Shown here: positions 7,316 to 15,571 of the stretch, piece by piece
How the letters are laid out: each line of letters begins with the position of its first letter
Position numbering within the stretch: the first letter of the stretch is position 1
Source of the DNA: Bacteroidaceae bacterium
GTDB lineage: Bacteria > Bacteroidota > Bacteroidia > Bacteroidales > Bacteroidaceae
DNA length: 64,000 nt
Direction: 5' to 3'
Assembly (NCBI GenBank): GCA_017631315.1
Contig: JAGBTN010000018.1
Span: forward strand, 159,941-223,940
Notes under the pieces: generated by a model
The model's input: only the letters and a program-made list of their open reading frames with translations
The model's database searches: none
What the model was told of the DNA's origin: nothing
Translations under genes and position numbers: made by a program

Positions 7316-9421
7316 ATGGTAAGAACAAAAGCAAAGACTACAAAGGAGACTAAGAAAACTACGAGGAAGAAGGCTGCAGCGGCACCTAAGAAGACGATTC
7401 CTACGCAGAATGTACTCAAACTCATAAAAAATGACAGTGCACTCTCAGTCTTTGCGGATGCCATCAATGGCCGTCATGACGAGGTTTCTCGTAAGATGGC
7501 AGAGATTACTGCGGGCTCGAACAACCTCAACGAGTTTGCGAGTGGCTATCTCTACTTCGGTCTTCACAAGACAGAGGATGGTTATGTGCTTCGCGAATGG
7601 GCACCCAATGCCACCGAGATTTATGTTGTTGGCGATTTCAACGGATGGAAGGAAAGCGCCCGCTATGCGATGAAGCGCGTGAAGGGTTCTGCAGGAAACT
7701 GGGAAATCAAGATAAAGAACAAGTCCTTCAAGCATGGTTCGCTCTATAAACTGATTGTGCATTGGGAGGGCGGTCAAGGAGAACGTATTCCGGCTTGGGC
7801 TACTCGAGTTGTCCAGTCTGCCGAGACGCATATTTTCTGTGCTCAGGTTTGGAATCCGGAGGAGGCCTATCAGTGGCAGGTGGAGAAGTTCCGTCCTACG
7901 ACAAACCCTTTGCTTATCTATGAGTGCCACATTGGTATGGCTCAGGACAAGGAAGAGGTTGGCACTTATGTAGAGTTCCGTGATAAGATTCTTCCTCGTG
8001 TTGCAGCCGACGGTTACAACTGCATCCAGATTATGGCCATACAGGAGCATCCCTATTATGGCAGTTTCGGTTACCACGTAAGCAGTTTCTTTGCTGCCAG
8101 CAGTCGCTTCGGCACGCCCGACGAACTGAAGTCGTTGATTGATACGGCTCACAGCATGGGCATTGCTGTAGTGATGGATATTGTTCATAGCCATGCAGTG
8201 AAGAACGAGGTGGAAGGCTTGGCAAACTTTGCCGGCGACCCATGTCAGTACTTCTGCCAGGGTGAGCGTCGTGAGCATCCGGCTTGGGACAGCCTTTGTT
8301 TCGACTATGGAAAGAACGAGGTGCTGCACTTCCTGCTTTCCAACTGCAAGTATTGGCTTGAGGAATATCGTTTCGACGGTTTCCGTTTCGACGGTGTGAC
8401 CTCTATGCTTTACTATAGTCACGGACTTGGCGAATGTTTTATGTCGTATGGCGACTACTATAACGGCCACCAGGACGGCGATGCTATTACTTACCTGACA
8501 CTTGCCAACGAGCTCATTCATTCTGTTAACAAGTATGCCATCACCATTGCCGAGGAGGTGAGCGGTATGCCTGGCTTGGCTCTTCCCTTCAAGGATGGCG
8601 GCTATGGCTTCAACTATCGTCTGGCAATGAACATTCCTGACTATTGGATTAAGATTATCAAGGAACTGCGCGACGAGGACTGGAAACCGAGCAGCATTTT
8701 GTGGGAATTGACCAACCGCCGCCGCGACGAGAAGACGATATCCTATGCCGAGAGTCACGACCAGGCACTTGTGGGCGACAAGACAATCATCTTCCGTCTT
8801 GTCGACAGCGACATGTATTGGCACTTCAAGAAGGGCGACGAGAACTCGAATGTCAACCGTGGCATTGCTCTGCACAAGATGATTCGCCTTGCTACCCTTG
8901 GCACCATCAATGGCGGTTACCTGAACTTCATGGGCAATGAGTTTGGTCATCCGGAATGGATTGACTTCCCACGTCAGGGTAACGACTGGAGTTACAAGTA
9001 TGCTCGCCGTCAGTGGAACCTTGTAGACAATAAGGAACTTTGCTTCCACTACTTGGGCGATTTCGACCAGGCTATGCTCAAGGTGCTCAAGAAGCATAAG
9101 AGTTTCGAGAAGCAGAGTGTGGTAGAGATATGGCACAACGATGGCGACCAGGTGTTTGCCTTCCGTCGTGGCGACCTGCTCTTCTTCTTCAACTTCAGTC
9201 CCAACAACTCATATACGGACTATGGCTTCATGGTTGAACAGGGTGCTTACGAGTATATCCTCAACACGGACGACCCTGCATTTGGTGGTAACGGCTTCAA
9301 CGACGATAAAATCATCCATTACACCGTTTACGACAATCGTTTGTCTCGCGACAACAAAGGCTGGCTCAAACTCTACTTGCCCACGCGTACAGCCTGCGTG
9401 CTCAAGAAGATAAAAGACTAA
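7316..9421 (+). CDS. glgB: 1,4-alpha-glucan branching enzyme, eukaryote-like type
   Basis: Makes alpha-1,6 branches in glycogen. It has a CBM48-type N-terminal domain (GDFNGW) and a GH13 barrel with region I VVMDIVHSH, nucleophile Asp359 in GFRFDGVTSM, acid/base Glu413 in IAEEVSGMP and region IV YAESHDQ. The blocks YLNFMGNEFGHPEWIDFPR and LTNRR are those of the eukaryotic/GH13_8 enzymes rather than the E. coli type, which is usual for Bacteroidetes. The first ~30 residues are a Lys/Thr/Ala-rich tail (KTTKETKKTTRKKAAAAPKK) of unknown use. A terminator follows 23 bp after the stop. Confidence 0.96.
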   Translation: MVRTKAKTTKETKKTTRKKAAAAPKKTIPTQNVLKLIKNDSALSVFADAINGRHDEVSRKMAEITAGSNNLNEFASGYLYFGLHKTEDGYVLREWAPNATEIYVVGDFNGWKESARYAMKRVKGSAGNWEIKIKNKSFKHGSLYKLIVHWEGGQGERIPAWATRVVQSAETHIFCAQVWNPEEAYQWQVEKFRPTTNPLLIYECHIGMAQDKEEVGTYVEFRDKILPRVAADGYNCIQIMAIQEHPYYGSFGYHVSSFFAASSRFGTPDELKSLIDTAHSMGIAVVMDIVHSHAVKNEVEGLANFAGDPCQYFCQGERREHPAWDSLCFDYGKNEVLHFLLSNCKYWLEEYRFDGFRFDGVTSMLYYSHGLGECFMSYGDYYNGHQDGDAITYLTLANELIHSVNKYAITIAEEVSGMPGLALPFKDGGYGFNYRLAMNIPDYWIKIIKELRDEDWKPSSILWELTNRRRDEKTISYAESHDQALVGDKTIIFRLVDSDMYWHFKKGDENSNVNRGIALHKMIRLATLGTINGGYLNFMGNEFGHPEWIDFPRQGNDWSYKYARRQWNLVDNKELCFHYLGDFDQAMLKVLKKHKSFEKQSVVEIWHNDGDQVFAFRRGDLLFFFNFSPNNSYTDYGFMVEQGAYEYILNTDDPAFGGNGFNDDKIIHYTVYDNRLSRDNKGWLKLYLPTRTACVLKKIKD

Positions 9422-9444
9422 GATTCTTAATGCGTTACATATAT

Positions 9445-9475
9445 AGTGCTGCTCTTTCACAGGGCGGCACTTTTT
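9445..9475 (+). terminator. Intrinsic terminator of glgB
   Basis: AGTGCTGC and GCGGCACT form an 8-bp stem around a 12-nt loop, followed by TTTTTG. Confidence 0.75.
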
Positions 9476-9500
9476 GTTATATTATACTATGCAGGTGTCG

Positions 9501-9610
9501 TTGGCCAACTACACGTGTAAAGACCGCCAACTACACGTGTAAAGACCGCCAATTACACGTGTGAAGTTTGCCAATTACACGTGTGAAGTTTGACAACTAT
9601 ACTGTAGTTG
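9501..9610. repeat. 22-bp-period quasi-palindromic array B
   Basis: Four full 22-bp units and a partial fifth, core ACACGTGT (perfect palindrome), joined by GACCGCC or GTTTGCC. The array ends in ACTGTAGTTGTTTTTC, similar to the ends of arrays E and I. It lies between the glgB terminator and the ABC operon promoter. The gene-free stretch 9422-9749 therefore holds a terminator, this array and a promoter. Confidence 0.85.
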
Positions 9611-9678
9611 TTTTTCAACCTCTCCAGGGGCCCGATTCGACATTAAGCGTTAAATAAATGTTAAAATTACAAATAGTG

Positions 9679-9710
9679 TTGGAAGTTGGCACAAATATGT
9701 CATACATTTG
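9679..9710 (+). promoter_or_regulatory. Promoter of the ABC/GntR operon
   Basis: TTG at 9679-9681, 21 bp spacer, TACATTTG at 9703-9710. It overlaps an upstream in-frame start (9708), which argues for the start at 9750. Confidence 0.7.
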
Positions 9711-9749
9711 CAGTGTACTATTACGCTATTACACCTAAAAAGTAGATTT

Positions 9750-10448
9750 ATGATAAGCATTAAGAATGTAAGGTTTGGCTACAACAGTCGTCAGGTTGTG
9801 CTGGACGATTTCTCGCTCGAGTTCACACAAGGCGGCATCTATGGCTTGCTGGGCAAGAACGGAACAGGCAAGAGTACATTATTATATTTAATGATGGGAC
9901 TGCTCCGGCCGCAGAAGGGTAGTGTTTCTATCGACGGTGTCGGCACATCGCTTCGCACTCCGGAGGTCATGAGCGAGGTGTTTCTTGTGCCGGAGGAGTA
10001 CGACCTTCCGTCCATCTCGTTGCGCAAGTATGTAGAGGTCATCAAACCATTCTATCCGCGTTTCAGCAATGAGTTGCTCGAACAATGTCTGGCAAATTTC
10101 GACATGACTACGGACATCGACCTCGGCTCTCTGTCGATGGGGCAGAAGAAGAAGGTCTATATGAGTGTTGCCCTTGCTTCAAACACACGCTATCTCCTGA
10201 TGGACGAACCAACCAATGGACTCGACATCCTCTCGAAAAGCCAGTTCCGTAAGGCGGTCATCGGAGGCATGTCGGCCGACAAGACCATCATCATCTCCAC
10301 GCACCAGGTGCACGACGTAGAACTCTTGCTCGACCACGTTTGCATCATCGAGCGCAACAGGGTGTTGCTCAACGAACCTATCGAGGAGAAAGACCACGCT
10401 GTCAACCTGGAAGAGTTGTTCATTAAAACGGTAAAAGACCCTCTCTAA
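9750..10448 (+). CDS. ABC transporter ATP-binding protein (YtrB-like)
   Basis: A 232-residue ATPase with Walker A GLLGKNGTGKSTLL, a signature LSMGQKKKV, Walker B YLLMDEPTNGLD and a switch His in STHQVHD. It is the nucleotide-binding half of a transporter whose membrane half is probably the next gene. The trio ABC ATPase, membrane protein and GntR regulator resembles ytr-type export operons, which answer to cell-envelope stress in Firmicutes; substrate here is unknown. The last residues (KDPL-stop) lie inside the left arm of a GC-rich palindromic element, so the C-terminus was probably shaped by that insertion. Confidence 0.92.
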   Translation: MISIKNVRFGYNSRQVVLDDFSLEFTQGGIYGLLGKNGTGKSTLLYLMMGLLRPQKGSVSIDGVGTSLRTPEVMSEVFLVPEEYDLPSISLRKYVEVIKPFYPRFSNELLEQCLANFDMTTDIDLGSLSMGQKKKVYMSVALASNTRYLLMDEPTNGLDILSKSQFRKAVIGGMSADKTIIISTHQVHDVELLLDHVCIIERNRVLLNEPIEEKDHAVNLEELFIKTVKDPL

Positions 10449-10565
10449 CTCTCCCTTAAGGGAGAGAACCTATCAGTATCCAAATCATTTAACACACAAC
10501 TGCCCATGACCCTGCGAAGCAGTTCCCTCGCCCTAAAGGGAGAGGGGTAGGGAGAGGGTCTTTTA
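10432..10565. repeat. GC-rich palindromic element, inverted pair (copy 1)
   Basis: Two ~35-bp arms in inverted orientation (10432-10466 and 10527-10565) flank 60 bp. The left arm begins AAAAGACCCTCTCTAACTC; the reverse complement of the right arm begins AAAAGACCCTCTCCCTACC, and both continue into a CTCCCTTxAGGG palindrome. The element fills the gap between two operon genes, supplies the stop codon of the first and ends 4 bp before the start of the second. Related copies are at 37754-37851, 37965-37998, 42204-42231, 52245-52291 and 58042-58074. MITE- or REP/BIME-like; no transposase is in the window. Confidence 0.8.
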
Positions 10566-10569
10566 TGAT

Positions 10570-11415
10570 ATGTTCAGTTTCAAACGATTTATAAACGTTG
10601 CCCGTTGGGACCTCACCATCAATAGCAAGTTCTATACCCGTTCTGCTCTCTTCATGGTGGCAACAATCTGTATGCCCGTATGCCTGTCATACCTTTTCAA
10701 GATAATGCTGCCCGGGCTTTCTTACATAGGAACAACCGATGAGGTAGGAGTGTATGCTGTAATTATCGTATGGATTGGAATGGCTTACATGATAATATCG
10801 TCGGGTTATATGTTTCACAACCTGCTCACCAAACAAGGCCGCATCCATGAATTTACGCTGCCTGCCACTAACCTCGAACGATTCCTTTGGCACGCAGTAG
10901 TCACCATTGTCGGTGTTCATCTGGTTTTCATTGCTGGAGTTCTCCTTGCAGACCTGATTCATATTCTTTTCCGTCTCATGGTGCCCGGTGCAGAGATAAA
11001 TTCCATCTTCCTTTATGTTTTTGTTGTTGCCTGGAAGTATTGGGAACAGATAAACTTGTTATCGAGCAACCATATAGGCGTTATCTTGTATGTCACATTG
11101 ATGACACTCTGTTATGTGCGAACTTACTGCCTTGTGAATGCATGGAAATACCGTCACAACATTCTATTGACATGTATCTTTCATTTCCTTCTTCAGAGCA
11201 TTTTGCCGTTAATCATCCTATCCGTATGTATGCTTTTCTCCATAGAGAAGGCAGAGGTCTCGTGGTTCGCCAGTTGGCTTATCGATATTGATGAACATTT
11301 TACACCTTTCATCATTTGCATGAATGTTTTCGCTGCATTGCTCTACGTCGGCATTTGGCTCTTGACCTATCGTCTCTACAAACGAGCACAACTGACAACA
11401 AAACGTAATCCCTGA
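10570..11415 (+). CDS. Putative ABC transporter membrane subunit
   Basis: A 281-residue protein with about six hydrophobic segments and little else conserved. The N-terminus MFSFKRFINVARWDLTINSK is the usual cytoplasmic amphipathic lead of ABC-2 type permeases. Position between the ATPase and the GntR gene (4 bp before it) makes it the likely permease of that exporter. No sequence motif proves transport, so the role is inferred from context. Confidence 0.7.
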   Translation: MFSFKRFINVARWDLTINSKFYTRSALFMVATICMPVCLSYLFKIMLPGLSYIGTTDEVGVYAVIIVWIGMAYMIISSGYMFHNLLTKQGRIHEFTLPATNLERFLWHAVVTIVGVHLVFIAGVLLADLIHILFRLMVPGAEINSIFLYVFVVAWKYWEQINLLSSNHIGVILYVTLMTLCYVRTYCLVNAWKYRHNILLTCIFHFLLQSILPLIILSVCMLFSIEKAEVSWFASWLIDIDEHFTPFIICMNVFAALLYVGIWLLTYRLYKRAQLTTKRNP

Positions 11416-11419
11416 ACCT

Positions 11420-11785
11420 ATGAAATTCAAAGACCATAAACCCATCTTTCTGCAAATTGCCGAGCACATATGCGATGAGATACTGCAAGGACACTATCCC
11501 GAAGGCGAACGTCTGCCAAGTGTTCGGGAATATGCAGCAGAGGTAGAAGTCAACGTCAATACCGTTGTCCGTTCATACGATTGGCTCAGCCAGAAAGACA
11601 TTATCTTCAACAAACGAGGAATGGGCTATTTTGTCAACGAGCGTGCTTCCGACAATATCCGACAAAGCCTACGTGAAGATTTCTTTCTGGAAACACTTCC
11701 CGAGTTGGCCCTGCAAATGCAGAAACTAAATATCTCCGTCGAGGAAGTAAAAAATGCCCTGCAAATCTTGCAAGCAAAGGAATAA
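11420..11785 (+). CDS. GntR-family transcriptional regulator (YtrA subfamily)
   Basis: A 121-residue protein with an N-terminal winged helix (PIFLQIAEHICDEILQGHY, then GERLPSVREYAAEVEVNVNT) and only a short helical C-terminal tail (about 40 residues), as in the YtrA subfamily, which lacks a ligand domain. YtrA proteins usually repress their own ABC operon, so the probable target is the promoter at 9679-9710. It is the third gene of the operon, 4 bp after the permease. Confidence 0.9.
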   Translation: MKFKDHKPIFLQIAEHICDEILQGHYPEGERLPSVREYAAEVEVNVNTVVRSYDWLSQKDIIFNKRGMGYFVNERASDNIRQSLREDFFLETLPELALQMQKLNISVEEVKNALQILQAKE

Positions 11786-11798
11786 TGTAGTAATTTTG
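11768..11798 (+). promoter_or_regulatory. Promoter of the DUF975 gene
   Basis: TTG at 11768-11770, 20 bp, TAATTTTG at 11791-11798. It starts inside the last codons of the GntR gene and suggests separate transcription of the next gene. Confidence 0.6.
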
Positions 11799-11837
11799 TA
11801 AAAGTATTTTCAATTTATCATTTCATTTATAAGCATC

Positions 11838-12467
11838 ATGATTTCATCTGCACAACTTTTGCGCGAAAAAGGCGCAAGCGACCTCAGTGGCCGTTGGGGC
11901 GAAGCCGCCCTCTTTACATTCGTTTATTATGTTCTTGCTGCCATCTTTAGCGCAACAGTCTCCGCCGGAGTAGAACTTCTCGTCCCTGGCGTCGGTACGT
12001 TGCTCTCATTGCTCGTCATCCCAATGGGGTGGAGTTACTGTGTAACTTTCCTGGCCAACCATCGCAAGACGGATGCCGACCCATTCAACGTGTCTCGCCT
12101 CTTTGATGGTTATCGCGACTTTACGCGCATCTTCCTGACAACACTTCTGACGAATGTCTATATTTTCCTTTGGACACTCCTGTTAATCGTTCCCGGCATC
12201 ATCAAAGGACTCTCGTACTCGATGACAGCTTTCATCTTGCGTGACAATAAAGAGGCAAAGTACAACGAAGCCATCGAACTCAGCATGGCAATGATGGAAG
12301 GACATAAGATGGAACTCCTCTGGCTCTACCTTACTTTCATCGGTTGGGCAATTCTGTGCGTGTTCACCTTAGGTATCGGTTACTTCTGGCTCGTTCCTTA
12401 TATGTCAAGCACGTTTGCAAACTTCTACGAAGAAGTGAAGGCAGACTACCAAAGTAAGTCCCTCTAA
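11838..12467 (+). CDS. DUF975-family integral membrane protein
   Basis: A 209-residue protein with four to five membrane segments and the family's NxxxFLWTLLLIVPGIIKGLSYS-like block followed by an acidic AKYNEAIELSMAMMEGHK motif (ASxxMMxGHK of DUF975). The function of the family is unknown. It has its own promoter and is followed by the tRNA-Arg gene. Confidence 0.85.
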   Translation: MISSAQLLREKGASDLSGRWGEAALFTFVYYVLAAIFSATVSAGVELLVPGVGTLLSLLVIPMGWSYCVTFLANHRKTDADPFNVSRLFDGYRDFTRIFLTTLLTNVYIFLWTLLLIVPGIIKGLSYSMTAFILRDNKEAKYNEAIELSMAMMEGHKMELLWLYLTFIGWAILCVFTLGIGYFWLVPYMSSTFANFYEEVKADYQSKSL

Positions 12468-12531
12468 ATGCATCTAAAACAAGTTGCTCCGTACGATTGC
12501 AGAAGGGAAGGAAATTTTAATTCCTTAAAAC

Positions 12532-12562
12532 TTGCATAGAAACAAATAAAACTGTAACTTTG
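12532..12562 (+). promoter_or_regulatory. Promoter of tRNA-Arg
   Basis: TTG at 12532-12534, 20 bp, TAACTTTG at 12555-12562, ending 18 bp before the mature tRNA. Confidence 0.8.
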
Positions 12563-12580
12563 CACCCGCAAATTAAGGTT

Positions 12581-12655
12581 GGTCTGGTAGCTCAGTCGGA
12601 TTAGAGCAACAGCCTTCTAAGCTGTGGGTCATGGGTTCGAGCCCCATCCGGATCA
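12581..12655 (+). tRNA. tRNA-Arg (anticodon TCT)
   Basis: A 75-nt cloverleaf: acceptor GGTCTGG pairs with CCGGATC with two G-U pairs, the D arm starts GCTC, the anticodon loop CTTCTAA is closed by a GC-rich stem, the T arm contains GGTTCGA. CCA is not encoded. Confidence 0.95.
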
Positions 12656-12667
12656 CTAAGAAGTATG

Positions 12668-12705
12668 AAAAAGAGGTTATGTCTATTTTGACATAACCTC
12701 TTTTT
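12668..12705. terminator. Bidirectional terminator between tRNA-Arg and the symporter
   Basis: AAAAGAGGTTATGTC and GACATAACCTCTTTT form a 15-bp perfect stem with a short loop, with A-rich and T-rich flanks on the two sides. It can end both the tRNA transcript and the convergent symporter transcript. Confidence 0.88.
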
Positions 12706-12736
12706 ATTGTTTAAATTTGCAGGCTGCCTCCAGAGG

Positions 12737-14182
12737 TCACATGTTTTCGTCAATGCTTCCATCCCACAGGTATTTGCGTGTCTCCTTTACAATCACGCCG
12801 GAAAGGAAAAGCAGACACAAAAGGTTGGGCATTGCCATTAGTGCATTGAAGATGTCGGCAAGGTTCCATACTAAATCAAGACTTACCACAGCACCTAAAT
12901 AGACGGTGATAAGGTAGATAATCCGATAAGCATTGTTAACACTGCGCATCTTTGCTTCCATTTCAGCAGAAGACGGCGAAATACTTCTTTTCTGGCAGTG
13001 TCTCCTAATTATTTTTCTGGCAAGATATTCAATGCCACGCTCTCCATAGATGCCCCATCCCAAAATGGTAGAGAATGCGAAGGTGAGTGTGCCAAAAGCC
13101 AATAGCGGTTTCCCAATATAAGGAATCTTAGAAAATGCCAATTGAGTAAGTTCGCCGCCATCGCTTATCTGAATGTCAGGATAGGCCAGAATGGAGGAAA
13201 CAATAGTCAATCCTGTAATGGCACAAATGACAACTGTGTCCCAAAACGTGCCAGAAGAGGAGACTAAAGCCTGGCGCACAGGATTCTTTGTTTGAGCAGA
13301 AGCAGCAATAATGGGAGCCGAACCCATGCCGGATTCATTGGAGAACAGACCTCGGGCAATACCATATCGGGCTGTTATCATGATAGAAGAACCAACAAAA
13401 CCAGCCCCAGCGGCAGAAGGGTCAAACGCAGAAGCAATTATCAGCCTAAGGGATGGCAACAAAAAGTGACTATTGATGACAAGTATTGTGATACATCCCA
13501 GAATGTAGATGCCCGCCATAAGAGGGACAAGAGCCTGACAACAGCGGGCAATACTCTTAACACCTCCCATGATGACCGCCGCTGCCAAAATTGTAACAAT
13601 GCCACCGACGACGATAGGCGAGATGCCGATGGCTTTATGGCTAAGTGTGGAAATAGCATTTGCCTGTACCGTAGAACCTATTCCGAAGGTTGCAATGGCT
13701 GTGAAGAAAGCAAACATTACAGCCATGGTTTTCCAAAAGCATCGAACAAGTTTTTTGTTGTTATTTGCCAAACCGTTTTCAATGGCATACATTGGTCCAC
13801 CTAACATGCGGTCGCCAGATTGTATGCGGTATTTTACGGCAAGCAATCCCTCGGCATATTTGGTGGCAATGCCCAATAGGCCTGTAAGCCAACACCAGAA
13901 CACTGCTCCCGGTCCGCCTAAAGCAATGGCTGTGCCTACACCAACGATGTTGCCTGTGCCTATTGTTGCTGCTAAAGCCGTGGTTAAGGCTGCAAATTGT
14001 GACACCTCGCCCTTCGAGCCGGGGTCTTTACTTATTGAAAGTTTTATAGCCTTGAATATGTATCGTTGAGGGAAGCGTAGTCGAATGGTGAGAAAGATGT
14101 GTGTCCCTAACAGCAATAATACCATCGGGACTCCCCAAATGAGGCTGCTAATATCGGCGATAATATCATTAAGTTTCTCCAT
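12737..14182 (-). CDS. Sodium:alanine symporter family protein (AGCS)
   Basis: A 481-residue polytopic transporter with about eleven membrane segments and AGCS signatures GGPGAVFWCWLTGLLGIATK, PMYAIENGL and FSNESGMGSAPIIAASA. Family members carry alanine or glycine with Na+. Length is normal. It is transcribed alone, with a shared terminator downstream and the galK terminator behind its start. Confidence 0.94.
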   Translation of the reverse strand: MEKLNDIIADISSLIWGVPMVLLLLGTHIFLTIRLRFPQRYIFKAIKLSISKDPGSKGEVSQFAALTTALAATIGTGNIVGVGTAIALGGPGAVFWCWLTGLLGIATKYAEGLLAVKYRIQSGDRMLGGPMYAIENGLANNNKKLVRCFWKTMAVMFAFFTAIATFGIGSTVQANAISTLSHKAIGISPIVVGGIVTILAAAVIMGGVKSIARCCQALVPLMAGIYILGCITILVINSHFLLPSLRLIIASAFDPSAAGAGFVGSSIMITARYGIARGLFSNESGMGSAPIIAASAQTKNPVRQALVSSSGTFWDTVVICAITGLTIVSSILAYPDIQISDGGELTQLAFSKIPYIGKPLLAFGTLTFAFSTILGWGIYGERGIEYLARKIIRRHCQKRSISPSSAEMEAKMRSVNNAYRIIYLITVYLGAVVSLDLVWNLADIFNALMAMPNLLCLLFLSGVIVKETRKYLWDGSIDENM

Positions 14183-14234
14183 GTGTCAAGTGCGTTTGGT
14201 TCTTCCTCAGGATGTTTTTGTATGTGTATCTAAA

Positions 14235-14273
14235 AGAAGACCTTTCTCCCTTTGCTCGGGAGGAAGGCCTTCT
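14235..14273 (-). terminator. Terminator of the galactose operon
   Basis: Stem arms AGAAGACCTTTCTCCC and GGGAGGAAGGCCTTCT (two mismatches) with a 7-nt loop, 105 bp after the galK stop. On the minus strand it is followed by a TTTTA run. Confidence 0.8.
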
Positions 14274-14377
14274 GGTTTAGTGTTATATGAAGAGACACTG
14301 TGTGGGTTGGAGTTTGGCTATATTGCCTTTTTGCTTGAAAGCAAAAATCCTCTCCTTCCTGTTCTCTTCTATTATAA

Positions 14378-15538
14378 TTAGCAGAGTTTGCGAGAGCCGT
14401 CGCCAATGACTACGTCAATAACGATGGGCTTCTTGCCATACTTTTCTTCAAACTTCTCTACAACAACTTTCTTGAAGTTTGCCACCAGCTCGTCGGCAAC
14501 AAGGTTAATGGTGCAGCCACCAAAACCGCCACCCATGATGCGTGAACCGGTTACGCCTTCTTCCTTGGCAACATCGTTGAGGAAGTCAAGTTCTTCGCAG
14601 CTTACTTCGTATTCCTTGCTCAGACCATAATGAGTTTCGTACATCATTTTGCCTACTGTCTCGTAATCGTCCTTCTGGAGAGCATCGCATACTGTAAGTA
14701 CACGAACCACTTCGCCGATGACGTAGCGTGCGCGCTTGTATTCGTCTTCTGTAATCTGGCCCTTTACCTCTTCGAGCATATCGTAGTTTGCGTCGCGGAG
14801 GCTCTTTACCTCGGGATGAATCTTGCCGATAACCTCTGCAACGTGCTCGCACTGCAGGCGACGTTCGTTGTATGGGCTGCCCTTCAGTTCGTGCTTAACG
14901 CAGCTGTTAACGAGAATGAGCTGGTAGCCTTTCGGATTCCAGGGGAAGTACTCGTATTCGCCGCTACGGCAATCGAGACGAAGCAGTGCGCCTTTCTTAC
15001 CGAGGACACTGATAGCCTGGTCCATAATGCCACAGTTCACGCCAACATACTTGTGCTCTGTGCGCTGACCAACCTTAGCAAGTTCCATCTTTTCAATCTT
15101 GTTATCGCCCCAGAGGTCGTTGAGTGCAAATGCATATGTGCTTTCCAATGCAGCAGAAGAACTCATGCCTGCACCGAGGGGAACATCACCAGCAAATGCT
15201 GTATTAAAGCCTTCAACAGGAACACCAAGAGCCATCATCTCGCGGCAAACACCGTAGATGTAGCGAGCCCAGGTTGCTGTGGGACCATTCTCGTCGTCGA
15301 GAGAGAACTGTACACGGTCCTTAAGGTCAATGCTGTAGGCGTCAACATTGCGAGTGCCATTGGGCTTAATCTCTGCAATGATACCTTGTTCTACGGCTCC
15401 GGGGAATACGAAGCCATTGTTGTAGTCTGTGTGTTCGCCAATAAGGTTGATACGGCCGGGAGAGGCATAAACTGAGCCTGTTGTGCCGTCGAAGTGTTTG
15501 ATGAAACGACTTCTTACGTCGTCAATTGTAAGTCTCAT
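14378..15538 (-). CDS. galK: Galactokinase
   Basis: Phosphorylates alpha-D-galactose at C1 in the Leloir pathway. GHMP-kinase motifs are intact: the galactose-binding signature GRINLIGEHTDYNNGFVFP (residues ~29-47), the ATP loop VPLGAGMSSSAALE and the C-terminal GGGFGGCTINLV. The 386-residue length is typical. It is the last gene of the operon galM-gluP-galK, 33 bp after the transporter. Confidence 0.97.
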   Translation of the reverse strand: MRLTIDDVRSRFIKHFDGTTGSVYASPGRINLIGEHTDYNNGFVFPGAVEQGIIAEIKPNGTRNVDAYSIDLKDRVQFSLDDENGPTATWARYIYGVCREMMALGVPVEGFNTAFAGDVPLGAGMSSSAALESTYAFALNDLWGDNKIEKMELAKVGQRTEHKYVGVNCGIMDQAISVLGKKGALLRLDCRSGEYEYFPWNPKGYQLILVNSCVKHELKGSPYNERRLQCEHVAEVIGKIHPEVKSLRDANYDMLEEVKGQITEDEYKRARYVIGEVVRVLTVCDALQKDDYETVGKMMYETHYGLSKEYEVSCEELDFLNDVAKEEGVTGSRIMGGGFGGCTINLVADELVANFKKVVVEKFEEKYGKKPIVIDVVIGDGSRKLC

Positions 15539-15571
15539 AATATTTATTATTACATTAGTTCATTATAAAAA

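Noticed and set aside
7445-9136. Long open frame on the minus strand across glgB
   Set aside because: It is antisense to a fully supported branching enzyme, has no recognisable motif and no promoter.
9501-9610. The 22-bp arrays as CRISPR arrays
   Set aside because: No constant repeat with unique spacers of 30-40 bp; whole units are similar, units are only 22 bp, and there are no cas genes.
9708-9749. Upstream ABC ATPase start at 9708
   Set aside because: It overlaps the -7 box; homology begins at 9750.
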